NCBI GenBank assembly: GCA_018394315.1
Contig: CP074575.1
Location: 186,001 to 250,000 of the forward strand
Direction of reading: 5' to 3'
From: Mycoplasmatota bacterium
GTDB lineage: Bacteria; Bacillota_I; Bacilli_A; MAG-NZ
DNA: 64,000 nucleotides
The notes beneath the pieces are model-generated. The model made no database searches. It was not told the DNA's origin and worked only from the letters and a program-made list of their open reading frames with translations. Both the position numbers and the translations under genes were made by a program. Shown one piece after another: positions 52,758-60,914 of the stretch; position 1 is the stretch's first letter; every line of letters starts with the position of its first letter.

Positions 52758-53507
52758 TCATAGATTTAACAAATCTTTAAACTCTTTACTATTCCTTCTA
52801 CTAACAGGTACCTCTTCATCATGGTTTTGGAACTTAACTACATAAGAACTACCATACCAAGGAATTATCTCAGAAATCTTATTTATGTGAATAATATAAT
52901 TTCTATGACTTCTAAAAAAATTAGGGGGCTCTAGAGTTTTTTCTAGATTGTTCAAGTTTTCTTGTGTGGAATATTCTTCATTTAAAGTATGGATTTTTGT
53001 TTCACCACTAATAACACTGCAATATAAAATATTTTCCTTATCAACTAAATATATGCGGTTATTTTTCCATAGAGGTAGTTTCTTACTTTTATTTTGTTTA
53101 CTTAATAAGTTTGTAATTAGTTCAATGCTTCTATTAGATTTATCAGATAATTTTTCTTCAAGTCTTTCCATAATGATTTTTAATCTATCTTCATTAAATG
53201 GTTTTAAGATATAGTCAGTTGCATTTGCCTCAAATGCTTTGACTGCATACTCATCAAAAGCAGTGGCAAAAACAATTAAAGGAGGATTATCAAAATCCAT
53301 CGTAATCGAAGCTACTTGAAATCCATCTATTTCAGGCATAGTTATATCTAAAAAAATCACATCAGGTTTAAGATTTTCAATAGCTTCTATTCCTTTTTTA
53401 GGATCACTATAAAATCCTACTATTTCAAAGTTTTTATAATTAGATAGTAAAAATGACATTTCCTCTAACGCAGGTATTTCATCGTCAATAAGTATTATTT
53501 TAAACAC
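52758..53507 (-). CDS. LytTR-family response regulator (BtsR/LytR-like)
   Basis: A 249-residue regulator. Receiver domain (1-120) with phosphoacceptor D54 in VIFLDITMPEIDGF and TDYILKPFNEDRL. C-terminal LytTR DNA-binding domain (about 145-249) with RIYLVDKENILYCSVISGE, FRSHRNYIIHINKISEI and VPVSRRNSKEFKDLL. The GTG start overlaps the stop of the kinase gene by 1 base, so the pair is translationally coupled. The likely target is cstA, through the site at 52728-52756. Confidence 0.92.
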   Translation of the reverse strand: MFKIILIDDEIPALEEMSFLLSNYKNFEIVGFYSDPKKGIEAIENLKPDVIFLDITMPEIDGFQVASITMDFDNPPLIVFATAFDEYAVKAFEANATDYILKPFNEDRLKIIMERLEEKLSDKSNRSIELITNLLSKQNKSKKLPLWKNNRIYLVDKENILYCSVISGETKIHTLNEEYSTQENLNNLEKTLEPPNFFRSHRNYIIHINKISEIIPWYGSSYVVKFQNHDEEVPVSRRNSKEFKDLLNL

Positions 53508-55189
53508 TATATCACCCCAACATTAGGTAAAGTTATTTTGACTCTAGTACCTTTATTGGGTGAGCTGTCTATTTGAAGACTTGTTTTATAGATACTTAGT
53601 AAGCGATCATTAACATTATTTACACCAATACCATTTGATTGATCCTTATTTAGTAAATCATAAACTTTTTCTTTAGACATACCTATCCCATTATCAGTTA
53701 CCTCAATAACGACATTATCGTCTTTACTCTTAGCGGAAATACAAAGCAGTCCATCCTGTTTCTTATCCTTTAGTCCATGTATTAAAGCATTTTCTACAAC
53801 AGGTTGCAAAATGAGTGGGGGTACAAGGCAATTAATTTTATTATCAATGTCATAATTAACTTTTAAACGTTCTGAAAATCTTGCATGTTCAATATCTAGA
53901 TAATTTTTAACATGTTCGATTTCTTGTTCAAACGGAATAAACTCTTCATTCGTTTTAAAACTAGTTCTAAGAAATAAGCTAAGCTTTGTTAATAAATCCC
54001 TCGCTTTTAAGGCATCAGTTCGACAGAACGATATTATTGTATTGAGAGCATTGAATAAAAAGTGTGGTTGTATTTGAGCTTGAAGTGCTTTTAGTTCAGC
54101 TTTTTGTAGTAAGTCCCTTTGATGTTCTATTTGACTTAGCTCTATTTGAGTAGAAAATAAATGGCCCAAACCTTTTGCAAGTACAATGTCGTAACTTGAA
54201 ATAGAATTCTCAGTTTTCTTATATAATTTTAAAGTCCCTATCACTTGATCTTTAATCTTTAAAGGTACAACTATTGAACTTCCAAGTTTACAACCAGCAG
54301 CTGGACACTCTATTTTCTCTTTTTCTTGAGCAACCATATATTTACCACTTTCAATAACTTTCTTAGTTATATTAGTATAGATTTTTCTACCATTCTTGTG
54401 GTGATCATCTCCAATACCAACATGTGCAAGAATCATGGTCTGATCTGTTAAAGCAACTGCATCTACATCAGTATTTTCACGTATTATTTTAGCGACTTTA
54501 GAAGCAGATATATAATTTAAACCATTTCTTAAAATTGCTAATGTTTTAGTAGCAACATTAAGTGCTAATTGTGCCTTAACTGCTCCTGCTCTTTCATGTT
54601 CTTCAAAGATCTGTTCAATAAATAATATGAGAGCTCCTGTACCGATTGAATTAATAAATGTCATTGGTATAAATATGAGTTTTACTAAAAATAAAGCATC
54701 CTCAAATGGTTTTGCTATTAAAAGAATAATTCCCATCTGTATTGTTTCAATAAAGAATGCAACTATTGCTCCCCATAACCATTTTCTACTCTTTTGATCA
54801 ATTTTCTTCTTTGCAAGGCCCGCAATGAAGCCTCCAATAATTGTAGATATCCCACATGCAACTGCAGTAAACCTTCCAGTTACAATAACCATCCTATGTA
54901 TTCCAGCAATAAGTCCTGCTACAATACCTACAGTAGGTCCACCAAGTAGTCCTGCTACAATTACTCCGATTGATCTAGAATTTGCAATTGCCCCATGTAT
55001 TGGTATACCTGAATAAGTACCTACTATACCAACAATTCCAAATACTACTGAGAATATTACTTTATCTGTTTTCGTCAATTTCTCCTTAAGAATAAAATAC
55101 TTGAATATGTTTAATCTCGATAGAATAAATGCTGCAAGTACAATAATTCCCAGTTTACTAAATAATGAATTTACTAACTCAAATAGCAT
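53507..55189 (-). CDS. LytS/BtsS-type sensor histidine kinase
   Basis: A 560-residue sensor. N-terminal 5TM-5TMR_LYT domain (about 1-190; SIANSRSIGVIVAGLLGGPT, AGIHRMVIVTGRFTAVACGI), a GAF domain (about 215-350; ILAHVGIGDDHHKNG, CPAAGCKLGSSIVVPLK), then His_kinase with QIQPHFLFNALNTII (phosphoacceptor histidine near 375) and an HATPase (VVENALIHGLKDKK; VIEVTDNGIGMSKE). ATG 55189 follows GAGGTAATATT. The N-terminus is much like E. coli BtsS, a pyruvate sensor, so pyruvate or a related ketoacid is the probable signal. Confidence 0.9.
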   Translation of the reverse strand: MLFELVNSLFSKLGIIVLAAFILSRLNIFKYFILKEKLTKTDKVIFSVVFGIVGIVGTYSGIPIHGAIANSRSIGVIVAGLLGGPTVGIVAGLIAGIHRMVIVTGRFTAVACGISTIIGGFIAGLAKKKIDQKSRKWLWGAIVAFFIETIQMGIILLIAKPFEDALFLVKLIFIPMTFINSIGTGALILFIEQIFEEHERAGAVKAQLALNVATKTLAILRNGLNYISASKVAKIIRENTDVDAVALTDQTMILAHVGIGDDHHKNGRKIYTNITKKVIESGKYMVAQEKEKIECPAAGCKLGSSIVVPLKIKDQVIGTLKLYKKTENSISSYDIVLAKGLGHLFSTQIELSQIEHQRDLLQKAELKALQAQIQPHFLFNALNTIISFCRTDALKARDLLTKLSLFLRTSFKTNEEFIPFEQEIEHVKNYLDIEHARFSERLKVNYDIDNKINCLVPPLILQPVVENALIHGLKDKKQDGLLCISAKSKDDNVVIEVTDNGIGMSKEKVYDLLNKDQSNGIGVNNVNDRLLSIYKTSLQIDSSPNKGTRVKITLPNVGVI

Positions 55190-55410
55190 AATATTACCTC
55201 GTTCCATAGTTTGATACTTACATCTGAAACAATAAAGAATAGTCCTAAATGAATAATCATATATTTTTAGAATTTCACATAGTACAAACTATTATACGGT
55301 AACATTTTTATAATCTATTTTTTAATTGATTTGAGGACTGAGCATTAATTGACTTCTTCACCTTTTTTCTCTACAAATCTATTCAAACCATATATCATCA
55401 TTAAAACAAT

Positions 55411-55482
55411 CGAGTAGGAGGAAATTGATTAATTACCTACCTCTCACATCACCAAACATAGCGTTCGGTACTTTCCATTTTA
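55411..55482 (-). mobile_element. Possible group II intron 3' relic
   Basis: Leftward the sequence has GTTTGGTGATGTGAGAGGTA, then a GTAGG...CCTCCTAC hairpin ending CCTACTCGAT, a pattern seen where group II intron reverse-transcriptase genes lead into the catalytic 3' domains. No reverse-transcriptase frame remains. Identification is by recalled pattern only. Confidence 0.35.
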
Positions 55483-55711
55483 TTTTACCTAATAGAATTA
55501 CAATAGTTGAGTGCGGATATGAGTACTCGCTTTTCTAATCTTTCATTTGTAATTGTTGACAGTATCCAACTATTTGATATTCATGTGTAACTCATACGAT
55601 AGTTGTTATAACATTGTTTATCGATGTTTGTTAAAATAAGATAATAATGATAAAATTTTGTTATCTATAAAATATGTATTAGTTATTAATTTGAATTAAA
55701 CACATCAAATA

Positions 55712-55733
55712 AATTTCTAATGAATTTCTAATG
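55712..55733 (+). promoter_or_regulatory. Tandem 11-base direct repeat, candidate response-regulator site
   Basis: AATTTCTAATG occurs twice head to tail with no gap. An 11-base phasing on one face of the helix is typical of OmpR-family regulators, one of which is encoded 570 bases downstream. It lies 65 bases before the operon's first ATG, suggesting autoregulation. Confidence 0.5.
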
Positions 55734-55797
55734 TTTTATAAAGTACCTTATAATATTCTATAAGTATAATAGGGGCATAAGGATAGGAGGAATCAAA

Positions 55798-56301
55798 ATG
55801 AAAAAATTGAATTTTAACAAAGTTAAGGATTTGATGGATGAACTTGACGTTGATTTTAAGGTAGCTAAGAAAGCATTGAGGAAATCACGTGGGAATTATG
55901 ACGGTGCAGTATTTTATATTAAAGAATGGAAGAGAAAAAAAGTGAAAATTAATAATGACAAATTAAATAGTATTTTAGAAAATATATTTGCAATATTTAA
56001 ATATAAACTTGAAGCTAAGAAAGATGATAAAGTTGTACTTTCTTTAAACATACTAGTAATTCTAGTTGTAACTCTATTATTAACATTGTTTAGTTACTCA
56101 TTTAGATCAGATATGATATTAATTATATTTGTAATAATGTTGGTAGCAATGTATTATAAAATTGAAATTTCTTTACTACCTTCAGATAGTTCATTTGAAG
56201 AAATCTTCACAATCAACCGTGATCTTAAAGAAACTCAAGAAAGTGAAGAAACAGAATTAGTTGAAGAGGAAGACGGAGACTTTAACGAAATCGAGGTATA
56301 A
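55798..56301 (+). CDS. UBA-like (DUF4342-type) small membrane protein of the ArlRS-like operon
   Basis: A 167-residue protein. Residues about 1-45 form a UBA-like helical domain (VKDLMDELDVDFKVAKKALR, then KSRGNYDGAVFYIKEWKRK), as in DUF4342 and EF-Ts. Two adjoining helices follow (LNILVILVVTLLLTLFS; MILIIFVIMLVAMYY), then an acidic tail (ESEETELVEEEDGDFNEIEV). It starts after TAGGAGGAATCAAA and ends 2 bases before the response regulator, so it heads a three-gene operon. It may monitor nascent or membrane proteins for the kinase; that is a guess. Confidence 0.75.
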   Translation: MKKLNFNKVKDLMDELDVDFKVAKKALRKSRGNYDGAVFYIKEWKRKKVKINNDKLNSILENIFAIFKYKLEAKKDDKVVLSLNILVILVVTLLLTLFSYSFRSDMILIIFVIMLVAMYYKIEISLLPSDSSFEEIFTINRDLKETQESEETELVEEEDGDFNEIEV

Positions 56302-56303
56302 TT

Positions 56304-56981
56304 ATGAAAAACATCTTAATAGTTGAAGATGATCCTAAAATAGCAAAATTCGTTCAGTTGGAATTAAACCACGAAGGGTATGAAACTACAGTTGAACATG
56401 ATGGTAGAAGCGGACTCGACCGAGCATTTTCGGTTGAGTTTGATGCCGTTATCCTAGATATAATGTTACCATTTTTATCAGGCACAGAAGTTCTTAGACG
56501 TATAAGAAAAGAAAGCGACGTACCTGTAATTATGCTTACTGCTAAAGATGATATATCAGATAAAGTGATGGGATTAGACCTTGGGGCTGATGACTATATT
56601 ACAAAACCTTTCGCTATTGAGGAGTTACTAGCGAGACTTAGAGTAGTTTTGAAAAGAACTAAAAAAGGAGTTTCTGAATTAACTGTTGGTTTGTTAAGAG
56701 TTGATGAGAGATCTAGAAGTGTCTTCTACAGTAATGCAGAAATAGAATTAACTAAAAAAGAGTATGAGTTACTTCTATATTTATTAAAGAATAAGGGACA
56801 AGCACTAAACAGAGAATTACTATTAACAAAAGTTTGGGGCTATGATTATGTAGGTGAGACTAATATTTTAGATGTCTATATTTCATATTTAAGAAATAAA
56901 ATCGATCACCGTTTTAACATTAGTTTAATTGAAACAGTTAGAGGTATTGGATACATAATTAAGGATAAAGCAGATGAGTAG
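56304..56981 (+). CDS. OmpR-family response regulator (ArlR-like)
   Basis: A 225-residue regulator. Receiver with phosphoacceptor D52 (AVILDIMLPFLSG), switch T79 (VIMLTAKDD) and K101 (YITKPF). C-terminal winged helix with ELTKKEYELLLYLLKN and ETNILDVYISYLRNKID, as in ArlR/CssR. It overlaps the kinase gene by 8 bases (ATGAGTAG). The nearby 11-base tandem repeat is a candidate binding site. Confidence 0.93.
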   Translation: MKNILIVEDDPKIAKFVQLELNHEGYETTVEHDGRSGLDRAFSVEFDAVILDIMLPFLSGTEVLRRIRKESDVPVIMLTAKDDISDKVMGLDLGADDYITKPFAIEELLARLRVVLKRTKKGVSELTVGLLRVDERSRSVFYSNAEIELTKKEYELLLYLLKNKGQALNRELLLTKVWGYDYVGETNILDVYISYLRNKIDHRFNISLIETVRGIGYIIKDKADE

Positions 56982-58362
56982 ATCACATCTAACTAGCAAA
57001 CAGCAATATGACACTAAGAAATTAAAACGACAACACACATTTAGTGGTAGAATATCAAAAGGGTTTAGAAGAATATTAAGCTATATTTTCTTTATAAATC
57101 TCCTACTAATTATCAGTTTTTTATTACTTAATATTTATAACGATAACATTAAACAAAATGAATATATCATAAATTATACTACATTTAATTCTGAAGCAGA
57201 TTTTATTAATTTCTTAGATAATAATATAGATAATTATGAATTGAAAAGAACAGAAGACAACACAATTAATATGAATTATGTTCCACATTATATATTTAAT
57301 CAAGTAAACTTTGATCTATTAGATGTATTAAACCGATCTAATTGGGTATTTAGAGATGTTCAATTAATTACTGTAAATGAAGATAATTATGAGTTATACA
57401 CCTATGTAACATTAGGAAATATAGTAGATGAGTTCACTAAATTTGAGACACTACTATTTTTTGGAACTCTCGCAGCAGTTTCATTAATCGGAGCTGTATT
57501 AATGAGGGGATATAGTTCATTAGCTGCAAGAAGTGTTACTAAACCAATAAGGGATATATCAAGACTAACTAAAGATATTACAGTACAAAACTTAAATATG
57601 AGGTTAGATGTTGATGTTCGCCAAAAAGAATTAAGAGAATTGATAGTAACAATAAACAGAATGTTAGATAGAATATATGATGATTATCAAATGCATCGTA
57701 GATTTGTTTCTGATGTATCTCACGAATTAAGAACACCTCTATCAGTAATTGATGGGTATGCAAATATGCTTAATCGCTGGGCAAAAGATGATCAAGAGGT
57801 ATTTGATGAATCAGTAAATGCGATTATTGATGAATCTAAAAATATGAAATTACTAGTTGAAAATTTATTGATACTTGCAAGACATGATAATAAAACTACA
57901 TCATATAAAATGAAACAATTTAATTTATCGGAATTAGTTCAAGATGTGTATAAAGAAACATTACTTATAAATGAAGAGAAACATAAAGTTAGTTCTAATA
58001 TTACTTCTAATATAGTTGTAAGAGCTGATGAACATAAAATTAAACAATCAATTAGAATATTTGTTGATAATGCACTTAAGTATACTCCTGAAGGTGAAAC
58101 GATAAACATTAATTTATCATACACAAATTCACACGCAATTATTGAAGTCAGGGATACAGGTATTGGTATAGCTAAAAAAGACTTAAATAAAGTATTTGAT
58201 AGATTTTACAGAAGTGACGAGTCAAGGAGTAGAAAAACCGGTGGTCATGGATTAGGATTATCGCTAGCAAAGGCTATCATTAAAGACCATGATGGAAAAA
58301 TAACAGTTAAGAGTGCAATAAGTAGAGGAACTATCGTTAAGATTAAGCTAATGGCTAATTGA
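56974..58362 (+). CDS. Sensor histidine kinase (ArlS-like)
   Basis: A 462-residue kinase. Two membrane helices (about 36-54 and 158-177) bracket an extracytoplasmic domain of about 100 residues. HAMP domain (about 180-235), phosphoacceptor H250 in VSDVSHELRTPLSVIDGYAN followed by MLNRWAKDD as in ArlS, and HATPase boxes IFVDNALKYTPEG, VRDTGIGIAKKDL and HGLGLSLAKAI. Partner of the response regulator before it. The signal is unknown; ArlS-type kinases respond to metabolic or envelope stress. Confidence 0.93.
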   Translation: MSRSHLTSKQQYDTKKLKRQHTFSGRISKGFRRILSYIFFINLLLIISFLLLNIYNDNIKQNEYIINYTTFNSEADFINFLDNNIDNYELKRTEDNTINMNYVPHYIFNQVNFDLLDVLNRSNWVFRDVQLITVNEDNYELYTYVTLGNIVDEFTKFETLLFFGTLAAVSLIGAVLMRGYSSLAARSVTKPIRDISRLTKDITVQNLNMRLDVDVRQKELRELIVTINRMLDRIYDDYQMHRRFVSDVSHELRTPLSVIDGYANMLNRWAKDDQEVFDESVNAIIDESKNMKLLVENLLILARHDNKTTSYKMKQFNLSELVQDVYKETLLINEEKHKVSSNITSNIVVRADEHKIKQSIRIFVDNALKYTPEGETININLSYTNSHAIIEVRDTGIGIAKKDLNKVFDRFYRSDESRSRKTGGHGLGLSLAKAIIKDHDGKITVKSAISRGTIVKIKLMAN

Positions 58363-58414
58363 AAGGATTAAATAATCATTAGTTTATAGAAGTATAATTT
58401 TACTAGATGAAAAG

Positions 58415-58440
58415 TGATGTAGTTAACTACATCATTTTTT
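58415..58440 (+). terminator. Terminator of the ArlRS-like operon
   Basis: A 20-base perfect palindrome (TGATGTAGTT/AACTACATCA) followed by TTTTTT; 52 bases past the kinase stop. Confidence 0.9.
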
Positions 58441-58602
58441 GCTTTACTGCTACCCCTAAACTTAAGAAATTTATATCATTAGTTGATGAGTTTCAATATT
58501 GAACTTTATTTGCTACTGGTATAAGAAGAGGAGAAACTCTAGCACTTACAGTGAAGGGTTTTGATGCAGTGAGTGACAATATAAACTCAAACAAATGCTT
58601 GT
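58440..58602 (+). pseudogene. Tyrosine recombinase (integrase) fragment
   Basis: One frame reads FTATPKLKKFISLVDEFQY, then TGA, then TLFATGIRRGETLALTVKGF and D. LFATGIRRGE is the arginine box of phage-type integrases, usually reading LLYTTGMRxGE. The TGA stands where W is usual (TGG to TGA). Only about 50 codons survive, with no start and no further catalytic residues. A relic of an integrated element. Confidence 0.65.
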
Positions 58603-58745
58603 GGAGTGTATCTGGTATTCGGTTTATCATAAGTATTAAGTTCTTTTACTCCAACATACTCAAATATAAATTCATTTGTATCGTCTACAAATTTTGTTAG
58701 GAACATGACACCTGACTTTTGTAGAAATACTTTTATAAAACTCAT
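58587..58745 (-). CDS. Doubtful 52-residue ORF
   Basis: Reads MSFIKVFLQKSGVMFLTKFV and DDTNEFIFEYVGVKELNTYD, ending PQAFV. Amino-acid composition is protein-like, but there is only a weak GAGGCG site before the ATG and it overlaps the integrase relic. No family recognised. Confidence 0.3.
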   Translation of the reverse strand: MSFIKVFLQKSGVMFLTKFVDDTNEFIFEYVGVKELNTYDKPNTRYTPQAFV

Positions 58746-58837
58746 ATCGCCTCATTCAACCGTATTCTTTAATATGTAAATAAGTTTGTAAAATAAAATT
58801 GTGATATTCATTATTTTTATACATAATACCTCAAAAT

Positions 58838-59773
58838 TTACCCTAATAACTCCTCCACAATCCTTACGGCGTGATAACCAGCTTCGAAGTCTACTAGCTG
58901 AACTGGTTCTCCTTCAACTGCTTTTCTAAACGAATCAATCAAATGATAAGTAGCATTGTATGGATCCAGTTCAATTTGAATTTTCTGATCTCTGTTAATT
59001 AGAAACAGGTTTCTCCAATTTACAAACTCAATTACACCTTCTGAACCCCAAATTGATAATTTCAGGTCTTCTTTATGACCAATACCTGTCATTCCGTTAA
59101 ATACCAGCGGAATATTATTGATTTGTCCTCGGGCAAGTATATCAATTTCAGATTTTTTAGGGTCTTCAGGATAAACAGCATTTGAATCATTTATTTCAAT
59201 TAATCCAAAATAATCGTGAATTAATTGAATAAAATGTGTAAAGATTTCTCTAACAAACCCACCTTGATCTTTTGAATCTATCCATGGATTGATTTGCCAT
59301 TTTCTAGGCCAATCAGGGAAAATTCCATTTAGTTCAATACGCTTAATTTTACCTATTTTTTTCTCGTTTAGCATTTCTTTAAATTTTTTGTAAGCCGGAC
59401 CATAATATAGTGGAAAATTCATTCCGTTAATCAGTGGTTTACCTTTAGCAAACTCCATCATTATTTCAGCCTCTTCTATAGTATTTGCTAATGGTTTTTC
59501 ACATAATATGTGCTTACCACTATTCATTATATCTAAAGCCAGATCCTTGTGAAACTTCGGTGGAACTGCTAAGTAAACTGCTTGCACAGCATCATCATTT
59601 AACATTTCACTTATTGAAGCTACAGGTTTAACATTATATTTATCACATATTTCTATTGTTTTTTCTTGATCGATGTCGTAAACACTAATTATTTCTATTT
59701 CATTATGATCTTTAAAAATCGGAAGTAACCTTTCCCCAATCGCGCCAAGACCTATAATACTTATTCCAATCAT
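58838..59773 (-). CDS. Gfo/Idh/MocA-family oxidoreductase
   Basis: A 311-residue NAD(P)-dependent enzyme. Rossmann motif IIGLGAIGERLLPIF (about 6-20), the conserved HILCEKPLANTIEEAEIMME (EKP near residue 92), and a C-terminal beta-sheet substrate domain (IKRIELNGIFPDWPRKW; FVREIFTHFIQLIHDYFGL). Probably acts on a sugar, inositol or amino-sugar derivative; specificity is not evident. Monocistronic, with GGAGG before ATG 59773. Confidence 0.88.
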   Translation of the reverse strand: MIGISIIGLGAIGERLLPIFKDHNEIEIISVYDIDQEKTIEICDKYNVKPVASISEMLNDDAVQAVYLAVPPKFHKDLALDIMNSGKHILCEKPLANTIEEAEIMMEFAKGKPLINGMNFPLYYGPAYKKFKEMLNEKKIGKIKRIELNGIFPDWPRKWQINPWIDSKDQGGFVREIFTHFIQLIHDYFGLIEINDSNAVYPEDPKKSEIDILARGQINNIPLVFNGMTGIGHKEDLKLSIWGSEGVIEFVNWRNLFLINRDQKIQIELDPYNATYHLIDSFRKAVEGEPVQLVDFEAGYHAVRIVEELLG

Positions 59774-59872
59774 TTGAACCTCCTTTTAATTATAATTTAT
59801 ATTACCACAACATCACTATAAACCTAATTTAAAATTAAAAAAGACCAACTTTTTAGTTGATGTTTGTTATGA

Positions 59873-60688
59873 CACGTCTTTGCTTCAAGAAACGCTGCTT
59901 TTGTAACCGGATCGTTGTTAACTGGTTTTTTAGCTGAGTATTTTTCAGTACATATAAGTTCTGATGCAATATCAATACGATATGCACTAATAGTAATTAG
60001 TACAATTAGTCTTATTGCTGTAATTCCACTTAGCAGGTTAAAACCAAAACCTATAGTAATAACAAAAAAACTAAGTCTTCGTGAGCTTAAAGATTATTTC
60101 ACAAAAGTAAATATTATGTTCTTGGCTTATACAAGTTTTATTGGTCTAGGAGCTGGTCTAGTGGTTCCTTTCTTTGGTGTTTATTTAAAATATATGCTAG
60201 AAACCACTGAAAGTATTGTCGGTCTAATCCTTAGCTTCGCTCAACTAGGAACGGTCATTGGTGGTCTTAGCGTACCTATCATAAGCAAACATATTGGTAA
60301 ATATAAAACGATTGTTGCAACCCAACTTTTGAGTATTCCATTACTAATTGCTATTGGATTCCCTCAAGGATTAATTATTGTGTCTATAGCCTTCTTCTTA
60401 AGGAGTTCATTAATGAATATGAGTCAGCCACTGATTCGTAATATTTCTATGCAAATGGTTGATGACCAGCAAAGATCTCTAATGAGCGCTATGCGTGCAA
60501 TGGTGAATAATTTAGCAAGAGCATTAGGAATATTTTTAGGTGGCAGTTTAATGAGTATGTATACATATAATACACCATATATTTTTACAATTTTATTTTA
60601 TATTATTGGAACATGTATCTTCTTCATTATCTTTAAAAAAGAAATTACTGAAAAGCATATATTTTCTAGTAACCATTCCTCTAAATAA
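59873..60688 (+). pseudogene. MFS transporter, C-terminal part only
   Basis: About 270 codons open from a TGA at 59870-59872. The first residues VFASRNAAFVTGSLLTGFLA match the fourth-to-fifth helix of an MFS permease, so roughly the first 120-130 residues are missing. Later helices are intact (IMFLAYTSFIGLGAGLVVPF; ETTESIVGLILSFAQLGTVI; FLRSSLMNMSQPLIRNISMQ). No ribosome-binding site supports the TTG at 59915. A terminator-like hairpin lies immediately upstream. Likely a truncated relic. Confidence 0.75.
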
Positions 60689-60870
60689 ACTAGTAATTTT
60701 ATTTACTGTAACAAAATACTAAAAGAAATATTCTTCTAAATTATACTCTTTTAATCTCATCCATTTAAAAATAAGAATCCAGAATGTCCACCCTGTAATA
60801 TTACACCTGAAGACCATATTATGAAATCTTCAAGAACAAAAGTTTCCAATCATTAAAAGCAATTCACATA

Positions 60871-60889
60871 AAAAAACCCAATTGGGTTT
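60871..60889 (-). terminator. Terminator of the heterodimeric ABC exporter operon
   Basis: Leftward AAACCCAATTGGGTTT stem followed by more T; 26 bases past the stop. Confidence 0.8.
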
Positions 60890-60914
60890 ATTCTATGTTT
60901 AATTATCTTGAACG

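Larger units (their letters stand above)
55190..55797. other. 600-base region between divergent two-component operons
   Basis: It holds a probable group II intron tail and a direct repeat, listed separately, and the promoter region of the ArlRS-like operon with TATAAT about 30 bases before the ATG. Nothing else was recognised. Confidence 0.55.

Noticed and set aside
52747..52760. Second cre site (TGTGAACGGTTTCA) upstream of cstA
   Set aside because: It has a mismatch to the consensus and overlaps the LytTR-type box, which explains the same bases better.
59836..59868. Leftward terminator upstream of the oxidoreductase
   Set aside because: No leftward gene precedes it; it may be left over from a lost gene, but its function cannot be supported.
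60772..60856. Short frame reading NKNPECPPCNITPEDH
   Set aside because: Only about 28 codons, no start or ribosome-binding site, and no recognisable family.
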